Shown here piece after piece: positions 39,866 to 47,254 of a stretch of DNA of 64,000 nt. The notes below the pieces were generated by a model. That model saw only the letters and a program-made list of their open reading frames with translations, did not search any database and was not told the origin of the DNA. Made by a program: the position numbers and the translations under genes. Within the stretch, counting starts at the first letter, position 1; each line of letters opens with the position of its first letter. The stretch comes from CAIZQW01 sp942493055 (GTDB lineage Bacteria > Verrucomicrobiota > Kiritimatiellia > RFP12 > UBA1067). The stretch lies in NCBI GenBank assembly GCA_942493055.1, contig OW818680.1:1922001-1986000 (forward strand), read 5' to 3'.

Positions 39866-39961
39866 AGGTGCTTGCACGAGATAAGCCCTGGCTGCCTGCC
39901 CGCCGTAGCCTTGGCGGAGGTGGGTATTCAGCCACTTGCGGGGCTTTCCGTGCAAGCACCT
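39866..39961. mobile_element. MITE-like element with 13-bp perfect terminal inverted repeats
   Basis: A 96-bp element bounded by AGGTGCTTGCACG and its reverse complement. Inside is cgccgtagccttggcggagg, which would read LRQGYGGQ in one frame. This motif is, to my knowledge, widespread as a translated repeat artefact in environmental genomes. Confidence 0.65.
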
Positions 39962-40040
39962 CATAGCGCTCTTCGCGTAAAACATCTCTCTTTCGCAATT
40001 TTCGGATGCTAAGAACTCCACAATTCTCAAAAGTTGTGTC

Positions 40041-42938
40041 TCACTTTTCCGCCGCAAGCGCGCCCAGACGCACGGCGAGATCTTGCAGATTCACGGGCCA
40101 CTTATCAAATTCGACGCTCAGGGCATTTGGAAGCGAAGGCGCGGACAACCCATTGACCAGCTTGGCGCTGGGCTGGGCATAGATAAAGAGCACCTTGTCC
40201 TGTCCGTACGTCCTTGGCAGACTCTTGGCATAAATCTCCAGTTCTGCAGCGTACTCCGCTGGCGTGTATCCGATATTGGCATCGCCGGGCACCCAGATGA
40301 CGCCTGCCACGGCCATGGGTGTCAGCGGACTCACACACCAGTTGTACACAAACGTCGGAACCGTGTCCGGCTTCACACCGCCCTCCCGCCCAGCTTCCGG
40401 ATAGGCCGGGAACTGCAGCGGCGCCTCGGACATGTCCGCGCCCTTCTTGGCCCGCTCAACGATCATCGCCACGCTTGCTTTGACGGCCTTCACATATTCG
40501 GCAGCGGCCTTCTTCGAGACATCAGAGGCAGGGTCCTGAAGAAGCAAGGCATCCAGGCGCGCCTGGAACGCGGGAAGAGTCATATCCTTGACTCCGGCGA
40601 AGGAGGTCCACGACAGCGGCGAAGCCATCTGCGGAGCCTTTCCGCCCTGTCCGGAGGACATGGTCACAAAGCCCTGCGGGATGCCAGGCCGGTTAAGCGT
40701 CTTGGCAAACTGATAGGCGAACAAGGTGACATTGCTATCCTCTGACGTGAAATCAGCGGTCTGCCAGAAGGACCTATATTTACGGTCGCCGCCCACCTCG
40801 AATCCCCGTTTTCTCGGGGTGGGATTGTTGCTGGCTGCTGTTTTCCGCCTGAACTCGCGCACCAGCGGCAGTGCCTCCGGAACTTGCTTATCGCGCCGGT
40901 CATACGCCATCCCGGATGTCAGGAGCGTACTGCCCGTCACAAACCAGACATCGCCGACCAGGATGTTGCCGACTGATTTGCTCTGACCATGGCTGGCTTT
41001 CACAGTCAGGGTAATCGGCGTGACCGAGGCCTTCATGGCTGGGAAGGAGACGGCCCACGCTTGCCGGCCATTGGCCACGGCAGTTTGTGTGACCCCGCCT
41101 AGCGTCACGCTCACCTCCACTCCTTTGTTGGCATAGCCCCACACCTGGATGGGCTGATCACGTTGCAGGATGACGCCATCGCGATAATAGGCTGACACGT
41201 CTAAGATGGGAAAGTCAGGATCGGTGTGGCGGGCATACTTCGCCTTTTGGGCAGCGACCTTTTCCGCGTCGTCCTCCTCGAAGATGAGCTTGTTGTCGAC
41301 CACGGCGAACGGCGTAGCCGGAAGTCCGGCTTTGTTATAGAGGTTCGCCTGCTGCGGAGCTGCGCTGTAGGCATATTGCACGCCGACCGGCTCAGGCACT
41401 TCCTTGGAGGTCACCACCACGGTCTCCCCGACGATCACAGCCTCTGCGGCACACCACTTCCGATCCTTGCCACAGAGCTTGAAGTGGTTGAGCTTCTCTC
41501 CGGGCGTCGGCCGGGCAGGCTCGACATACTTGCCGGGTTCACGCGCGTCCTTCTCAAACCCCTTGCTGCCCACCATCAAGCCGCCGAACAGACTGCCTTT
41601 TTCGAACGAGACGATCGCCTTGTTCCCCTCCAGCTTGCTGTTCGCGTAGATCGGACCTGTATAGGCGATGTCCTTGCCATACGCGTCAGCCAGGGCCCAG
41701 CGCGCCAGCCGCATCCCGGGGTGGAGCTTGTTCTGGTAATGAATGTTTCCGGGGGCCGCGGGGTTGAGGTCTGCCTGGACCACCATTCCGACATGGCTGC
41801 GGTTGTTCATGAAGAAGAGATGTTGCGCCTGGCAGACATCTGCCATCCCCAGCTCAGCGGAATTCGGACTGCCATAATTCTGCATTTGCGTGAAGTAGAA
41901 CGGCATGTCCGGCATGCCCCAGGCATCGCGCCAACCCCGCACCAGGGCCTCCATCCGGGCGGCGTAGAGTCTTCCATCGCCATTGTTGCTCTCGCCCTGG
42001 CACCAGAGCGACCCGCGGATGGCATACGGCACGACCGGGGCGATCTTGCCATTGAAAAACTGCGAAGGGCCACGCCACTGGCCGGCGATCCCCGGCAGAT
42101 CGGGTCTTTTCAGAGGCTTCTCGACAGGGAACCCCAGCTCTGCAGAGGCCTTCTGCCACGCTTCCAACTCTTGATAGTATTTCTCGAACGCGGCACGGCC
42201 CTGCTCTGTCGCGACATCGCCGTCATGCATCAAGTCAACATCCCCTTTGAGCTCCGGATGGGCCTCGATCGCCTGACGCTGGGTGAACGCCTCGACGCGC
42301 GTGTTGCTATGGGCGGACGACAAGATGCCGACCGGCACCTTTAACTCCTTGTAGAGTTCATACGCAAAGGCCAGTGACAAGGCTGAGAAGTTCCCGGCCG
42401 TGCGGCTGCTCTTCCATCCATCCACGGATGTCGCCCGCTTTTGCGGATAGAGCGCGGACACGGTGTCGACTCTCATTTCCCTGATCGGGACCTCTTCTTT
42501 CTCTTTAGTGATCTCCAGTGCCAGAGCGGAGCAGAGCGACTTCGAGGCCAGCCACTCCATATTGGATTGGCCCGAGACATGCCACACCTCGCCGACAAGG
42601 ATATTCGTGAGGGCAACCTTCATTCCCTCGCCGTCAAGGATCGTCATCGCCGCTGGCTCAGCACAAGCCTTGAGCGGATCGAGCTTGACCATCCAACTGC
42701 CGTCTTTTCCGGCTGTGGCGCTCTTCGTCTGTCCCTGAAACTCCACCGTGACCTTCGCGCCCGGCTTGCACCAGCCCCAGACAGGCACTGGCTTTTCGCG
42801 CTGAAGTATCGCATTGTCGCGAAACGGCGCCGCGAGTTCGATCGCCGGCTTCGGTACGACCTCCTCAGCCCCCATGACATTTGAAAGCCCAAAGGCCATC
42901 AGCATTATCCAACCTGCAAGCACATGTACTTTTTTCAT
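40041..42938 (-). CDS. Exported double SASA esterase with an inactive second module
   Basis: 965 residues with GGAG nine bases before ATG 42938 and a signal peptide ending NVMGAE. Module 1 (about 30-560) is a full sialate-O-acetylesterase-like unit: IELAAPFRDNAILQREKPVPVWG, EVWHVSGQSNMEW (nucleophile Ser) and SLWCQGESNNGD. Module 2 (about 590-960) repeats the fold: LDVSAYYRDGVILQRDQPIQVWG and DVWFVTGSTLL in place of GQSN, and VIWVPGDANIGY in place of WxQGESN. The second active site is therefore lost, suggesting a glycan-binding or structural role. It probably deacetylates the target polysaccharide. Confidence 0.85.
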   Translation of the reverse strand: MKKVHVLAGWIMLMAFGLSNVMGAEEVVPKPAIELAAPFRDNAILQREKPVPVWGWCKPGAKVTVEFQGQTKSATAGKDGSWMVKLDPLKACAEPAAMTILDGEGMKVALTNILVGEVWHVSGQSNMEWLASKSLCSALALEITKEKEEVPIREMRVDTVSALYPQKRATSVDGWKSSRTAGNFSALSLAFAYELYKELKVPVGILSSAHSNTRVEAFTQRQAIEAHPELKGDVDLMHDGDVATEQGRAAFEKYYQELEAWQKASAELGFPVEKPLKRPDLPGIAGQWRGPSQFFNGKIAPVVPYAIRGSLWCQGESNNGDGRLYAARMEALVRGWRDAWGMPDMPFYFTQMQNYGSPNSAELGMADVCQAQHLFFMNNRSHVGMVVQADLNPAAPGNIHYQNKLHPGMRLARWALADAYGKDIAYTGPIYANSKLEGNKAIVSFEKGSLFGGLMVGSKGFEKDAREPGKYVEPARPTPGEKLNHFKLCGKDRKWCAAEAVIVGETVVVTSKEVPEPVGVQYAYSAAPQQANLYNKAGLPATPFAVVDNKLIFEEDDAEKVAAQKAKYARHTDPDFPILDVSAYYRDGVILQRDQPIQVWGYANKGVEVSVTLGGVTQTAVANGRQAWAVSFPAMKASVTPITLTVKASHGQSKSVGNILVGDVWFVTGSTLLTSGMAYDRRDKQVPEALPLVREFRRKTAASNNPTPRKRGFEVGGDRKYRSFWQTADFTSEDSNVTLFAYQFAKTLNRPGIPQGFVTMSSGQGGKAPQMASPLSWTSFAGVKDMTLPAFQARLDALLLQDPASDVSKKAAAEYVKAVKASVAMIVERAKKGADMSEAPLQFPAYPEAGREGGVKPDTVPTFVYNWCVSPLTPMAVAGVIWVPGDANIGYTPAEYAAELEIYAKSLPRTYGQDKVLFIYAQPSAKLVNGLSAPSLPNALSVEFDKWPVNLQDLAVRLGALAAEK

Positions 42939-42976
42939 TTACTCGATCTCCTCAACGCTAGCCTATATCTTCGCTT

Positions 42977-43132
42977 GGAATATAGGAATAGTGGAATAGT
43001 GGAATGGTGGGTGAATATCGACTATGGGAGGGGCACGCGCCTGCGTGCCTATGGCGAAGACGCCTGCGCCGCTCCCAGAGGAGCCCTCTTCCATCATTCC
43101 AATATTCCAGCATTCCCTTATTCCATTATTCC
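42977..43132. repeat. Composite element: inverted GGAAT-repeat arms around a GC-rich palindrome
   Basis: The left arm (42977-43010) consists of ggaatagt-type units and the right arm (43090-43132) of attccaat/attccagc-type units in the opposite sense. The core begins tatgggaggggcacgcgcctg and ends gccgctcccag. It has the same plan as 22853 and 34530. Confidence 0.7.
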
Positions 43133-43136
43133 TCCC

Positions 43137-43892
43137 CTACTTGCTCTTCTTTTTCTCAGGGACGGCCGGTGTCTCTATTGATGCCCAGCTCTTCTGCGCC
43201 TTCTGAAGCTGCTCTTGGCTCAGGCCAAACGCCTTCAGCACCCCGAGCGCCATCATTTCGTTCCCGGCGCCATTCATGTGAACACCGTCACCTGTCAGGA
43301 TGTTGCCTTTCTTGTCCGGGCCGGCTTTCGCAATTGCCGCCTGCATGTCTGCATTCAGATCAGCCAGCAGACATTTTTTCTCCGCAGCAAGTGTTCTCAG
43401 GAAATCATTATACGGAACCAATTTCTGATTAAGCTCATTGGTCTGGGTTTCTTTGATCATTGTTGCTGTGAGGATCATCACCTTCACGCCCGCTGCTTGG
43501 CACTGATCAACAATCTTCGTGATGTTCACCTTGTAATCTTCCAGCGACACGCCCTTTGCGCCATGCCATACGTCATTGACGCCGCAACTCAATGTCATCC
43601 AGTCCGGCTTTTTGCTCAAAACATCCTTCTCAAGCCGTGCCAGCATCTGGTTGCTCTTGTGGCCGCTTATTCCGGCAGGAATCGCCGTAACCTTAACGCC
43701 GTTTGCTTCAAGCCCCTTGATCGTCAAGCTGACATAACCTTTCGGCTTAGCCCCGCCAGCTGTAATCGAATCGCCCATGAACGCGATCTTCTGCCCATCC
43801 TTCACCGGCAGCTCTGCAGCCAGTGCCATTGTTGAACCCACCACCATCGCCGCCATCGTCGCCATCCGCCCGATATTCATCCTCGTACTCAT
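43137..43892 (-). CDS. Exported SGNH/GDSL hydrolase
   Basis: 251 residues; AAGGAG eight bases before ATG 43892. A signal peptide ends MALAAE. The four SGNH blocks are clear: IAFMGDSITAG (Ser), IPAGISGHKSN (Gly), SCGVNDVWHG (Asn) and GDGVHMNGAGNEMMA (Asp/His). It is the short single-domain type often annotated as lysophospholipase L1-like. In this context it more likely acts as a carbohydrate esterase. Confidence 0.9.
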   Translation of the reverse strand: MSTRMNIGRMATMAAMVVGSTMALAAELPVKDGQKIAFMGDSITAGGAKPKGYVSLTIKGLEANGVKVTAIPAGISGHKSNQMLARLEKDVLSKKPDWMTLSCGVNDVWHGAKGVSLEDYKVNITKIVDQCQAAGVKVMILTATMIKETQTNELNQKLVPYNDFLRTLAAEKKCLLADLNADMQAAIAKAGPDKKGNILTGDGVHMNGAGNEMMALGVLKAFGLSQEQLQKAQKSWASIETPAVPEKKKSK

Positions 43893-43947
43893 TCGTTATC
43901 TCCTTGTTGCTTTGTTGTTTCGATATCCTTACCTATAACTTCTTGAT

Positions 43948-44057
43948 TTAACCGCAAAGAACGCAAAGATCTCAAAGATCAACTTCTAAATTCTTTGTTT
44001 CGCAATCAGATGTACAACTCTTTTCTCTGTGTTCTATGCGTTCTCTGCGGTAAAAAT
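43948..44057. repeat. Inverted CCGCAAAGAACGCA repeats between esterase genes
   Basis: TTAACCGCAAAGAACGCA at the left and TGCGTTCTCTGCGGTAAA at the right can pair across ~110 bp, with caaagatctcaaagat-type units between. It fills the spacer between two esterase genes. Confidence 0.6.
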
Positions 44058-44059
44058 TC

Positions 44060-45679
44060 TCAATTCTTTTTCGGAGTCAACTCCGTCATCGCCTGCCCCA
44101 TGGCTTCACCGATCTCCAGAAAGGACTCGGCGTTATCATTGTAACAGAAGGGTTGCCCCTTTGTCTGACGCACGAAGGAGCGCGTATCTACGCTCTTCAC
44201 GTTTCCTGCGAACTCCGGATACTTTGCCGGATCGCTCACCGCAAGTTGCGCGTCGTGCACTTTGCCGTCGCCGAAGCCCACAGCCGCCACCACGACGGGC
44301 AGCGCCGGTGCTTGAAGGTCCTTGCGCACATCACGGATCAGGCTGGACAGATTCTTCTCGTAGGCTGCTGATTGCGCAGCGGACTGGCAGTCCGCAATGC
44401 CATGAAACCAAACCATGCCGGCAAGTTCAGGCGTGCGCCCGGAGAAGTCGGGGCAAAAGCGGTCAACCGCTTTGAGCGTCTGTTTCACGCCGTCAATGAA
44501 TTCAAGATACTCCTGTCCGCTGAGAAGATACTGCTTGAGATCCACCCACTGATTGATAAGGCTCGCGCCCGTGCCCGAATGTTCGGCGTTGCCGGGATTC
44601 TTGGCGACGAAAGCTTTGCCGTCGAGATTTTTCTTAACCTTCTCCCAATAGGTGCCGGTGATCGAGTCGCCAATGAAGAGCACGCGGGGCAGCGGGCGTG
44701 ACGGGTTTTCGCGCACTTTCAGCGCAGCGAGTATCGTCTCAGTGACCTTTGGGGCGAGGTCGCCGACATCATGGACGTTGAGCGCCTTGGGCTTGCCCAT
44801 GCGGCGGCATTCGGCATTGAGATCGTCGATGAGCACGCCGTTCTCCTGCATGATCTTTGCGGCAACAGCATTGTACTTGTCCACCATCTCACCACCGGCA
44901 TAGCCCGGGGCCGAACCGACGAGGATGGGCGTGGTGTGCGCCCAGATGAGCGTGGCCTTGGTCTGTTTGAGGCGGGCGACGATGGTGCGGAGGTTCTTCT
45001 CATAATCTTCGATGGAGGTGCGCATCACAGCCTTGTCACCCATAGCCCGTTCACTCTTCTTGGAGTCGAACGTGGCCTGATCCCAGACGCCGTGGTTGAA
45101 GTGGATCACGTCCCAGCCTCCATCGAGATCGAGCCCGCCACCGCTTGACGGCGGCAGGTAATCACCTCCCAGCGAACGACTGCCTCGCAAGAACCAGATC
45201 GGGTGGCGGGTGGCAAAGCGCAACAGAAGGACCGGCTCATTGAAATGATTCCCCAGGACATGGCCGAGCATGAGATCCGGACCGATCGCGTTGAAGACCT
45301 TCTGACCTCCATACAAGACATCTCCGACTTGCAGGAAGCGCCCTGGGGTCTTGGTGTTGTTATGCAGCGGGTGGGCATCAAAGAGCACGACATCGTTCCG
45401 CTTGACCCAGCGGCCCTCAGCGTCCTTGAGAAAACCCCAGCGTTCCTGCTTCTCGGACACGACTGTCGCCAGCGCACCAATTTTGTTGGTCACGGCGACA
45501 GCGTCGGTGGCACCCTTCCGCGGGGCTGTCACGCTTCCTTCGATCGACGCCTGCTCCAAACAGTTCTCGTCCCCCGCGAGGATGAAGAGCTTGACCGGCT
45601 CTGCGGCCTGCGCCTGGAGATGCAGGCCTGCCAGAACAAAGGCAATCGATACTGTACATCTGATCGAACTCATTTCCAT
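44060..45679 (-). CDS. Exported composite SASA/SGNH esterase
   Basis: 539 residues from ATG 45679 (AGGAGG nine bases upstream); a frame to 45706 lacks a ribosome site. A signal peptide ends LQAQAAE. The N-terminus is SASA-like but reads LFILAGDENCLEQA, where active members have GQSNM, so this Ser is absent. A second SGNH core follows (WDVIHFNHGVWD; RVLFIGDSITGTYWEKV with an intact Ser near residue 310). The remainder returns to SASA character: GMVWFHGIADC, LIRDVRKDLQAP, YPEFAGNVKSVDTR and FCYNDNAESFLEIG. The order suggests one SASA fold with an SGNH domain inserted. Probably a glycan esterase. Confidence 0.75.
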   Translation of the reverse strand: MEMSSIRCTVSIAFVLAGLHLQAQAAEPVKLFILAGDENCLEQASIEGSVTAPRKGATDAVAVTNKIGALATVVSEKQERWGFLKDAEGRWVKRNDVVLFDAHPLHNNTKTPGRFLQVGDVLYGGQKVFNAIGPDLMLGHVLGNHFNEPVLLLRFATRHPIWFLRGSRSLGGDYLPPSSGGGLDLDGGWDVIHFNHGVWDQATFDSKKSERAMGDKAVMRTSIEDYEKNLRTIVARLKQTKATLIWAHTTPILVGSAPGYAGGEMVDKYNAVAAKIMQENGVLIDDLNAECRRMGKPKALNVHDVGDLAPKVTETILAALKVRENPSRPLPRVLFIGDSITGTYWEKVKKNLDGKAFVAKNPGNAEHSGTGASLINQWVDLKQYLLSGQEYLEFIDGVKQTLKAVDRFCPDFSGRTPELAGMVWFHGIADCQSAAQSAAYEKNLSSLIRDVRKDLQAPALPVVVAAVGFGDGKVHDAQLAVSDPAKYPEFAGNVKSVDTRSFVRQTKGQPFCYNDNAESFLEIGEAMGQAMTELTPKKN

Positions 45680-45709
45680 AACACTCACCCTCCTTTCAAC
45701 GCGCACGGT

Positions 45710-47254
45710 TTAATGACTAATTTTCGGCTTGCCTCCAGCTTGGATCGGTGGGACAGCCGATTCAATCTGAGACCAGAAGTCTTTCCCCTGCTGGTCGCTG
45801 AAGGGAAAGGGCGTATTGCCGTCGTTCAGGGCTGCCCGGTCTTCTTGGAGGAGCTTGCGCAGGCACGCCATTGTCACGGCATGGGCTTCCTGGTCGGCGA
45901 TGTTCCGGGTCTCTTCCGGATCGTTAAGCAGATCGAACAGTTGGGTATGGCGGTCTTTGCCGACGCAATACTCGATCAGCTTGTATTGCTTGTCACGCAC
46001 CGCGCGCTGCCACGACATAAACGCGAAATAGAGGTGATCGCGTGTCTCCGCGCGGGCATCGCTTATGAGGCTATTCAGACTCTTAAATTGCACCGTCTCG
46101 GGTATTGCCAGACCGGCACGCTCGCAGAGCGTGGGGTAGAGATCATAGATGTAACACAGGGCATCGCGTTGTTCGCCCTTCGGAATGCCGGGACCTGCAA
46201 TGATCAGCGGCACATGTACGGCGTGGTCGTAGACGTTCTGCTTGCCCATCAACCCATGCGAGCCGAGGGCCAAGCCATTGTCGGAACTGAAGACAATGAT
46301 CGTAGTGCTTCGCTTGCCTGTTTTTTCCAGCGCCTGAAGGATGCGCCCGATCTGAGCATCGGTGTGCATGATGCTGGCATAATAGTCGGCGAGGTGCTTG
46401 CGGACCACCGTTTCTGTGCGCGGATGAGGGGCCAGTTTCTCGTCACGGATATCAAGCATCCCGTTGTCAAATGGATGGCGGGGCAGGAAGGAGGAGGGCA
46501 GCTTCATCGCTTCGTCTTTATACAGCGCCCGAAACTCAGGCGGGCACTGGCGCGGGTCATGCGGCGTCTGGAAGGCGACGTATGCAAAGAAGGGTTGACT
46601 GTTGGTCCCCTGTCCTTCGAGGAAGCGTATGCAGGCGTCGGCATACACTTCCGCCGAGTGTTGGCCGCTATGCTTGACCTCGGCACCGCCTGGATAGTTG
46701 CCTTCGGGGGAAAATGCGCAGAGCGGCAACTCGTATTGGCTCTTGGTCATGCCGCGAAACAGGATCTTGTCGCCCGCGCTGAAGGAGCGGCCGAAGGCGC
46801 CGGACCTGCCAGGCTCGTTCTTGCCGGTTCCAAAGGTGATGTATCCCTTTTCGCGGAAGACCTGCGGCAAGGTTTTGTTCCTGGCTGAGATCTCGAACTC
46901 CCACTGGCCCTGACACTCGACGTTCCAGAGCGTCCGTCCGCTCATCAAGCAGGCTCGGGAGGGCGAACACACAGCGGGCGAGGAACCGCCCATGATGTAG
47001 GCATTGCGAAAGGCAACACCCTCCTGCGCGAGACGGTCCATGTTCGGCGTGCGGATTCGATCATTGCCCAGCGCGTGAATGGTGTCATGGCGCTGATCAT
47101 CCGTGAACAGGAAGAGCACGTTGGGTGTGACGGACTCTTTCTCAGCGGCAAGGGCGTTCAACCCTGCCACGGCTGTCACGCATACAAAGGCTCTCGTCCA
47201 TCCCGGCATGCACCAACGAGAAGAGCGAGTTACGATGTGTGTCCTACGGTTCAT
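45710..47254 (-). CDS. Exported sulfatase (formylglycine type)
   Basis: 514 residues. The start ATG overlaps the upstream stop as ATGA, so translation is coupled to the DUF6288-like gene. A basic, hydrophobic N-terminus (RAFVCVTAVAGLNALAAE) is the export signal. NVLFLFTDDQRHDT begins the metal site and VCSPSRACLMSGRT is the C-x-P-S-R motif. IIVFSSDNGLALGSHGLMGKQNVYDHAVHVP is the second metal block, typical of iduronate-2-sulfatase-like enzymes. Substrate unknown. Confidence 0.92.
   Translation of the reverse strand: MNRRTHIVTRSSRWCMPGWTRAFVCVTAVAGLNALAAEKESVTPNVLFLFTDDQRHDTIHALGNDRIRTPNMDRLAQEGVAFRNAYIMGGSSPAVCSPSRACLMSGRTLWNVECQGQWEFEISARNKTLPQVFREKGYITFGTGKNEPGRSGAFGRSFSAGDKILFRGMTKSQYELPLCAFSPEGNYPGGAEVKHSGQHSAEVYADACIRFLEGQGTNSQPFFAYVAFQTPHDPRQCPPEFRALYKDEAMKLPSSFLPRHPFDNGMLDIRDEKLAPHPRTETVVRKHLADYYASIMHTDAQIGRILQALEKTGKRSTTIIVFSSDNGLALGSHGLMGKQNVYDHAVHVPLIIAGPGIPKGEQRDALCYIYDLYPTLCERAGLAIPETVQFKSLNSLISDARAETRDHLYFAFMSWQRAVRDKQYKLIEYCVGKDRHTQLFDLLNDPEETRNIADQEAHAVTMACLRKLLQEDRAALNDGNTPFPFSDQQGKDFWSQIESAVPPIQAGGKPKISH

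Noticed and set aside
45203..46888. A 561-codon plus-strand open frame across the composite esterase and sulfatase genes
   Set aside because: It spans two minus-strand genes with complete catalytic motifs and the junction between them, which a real gene would not respect.
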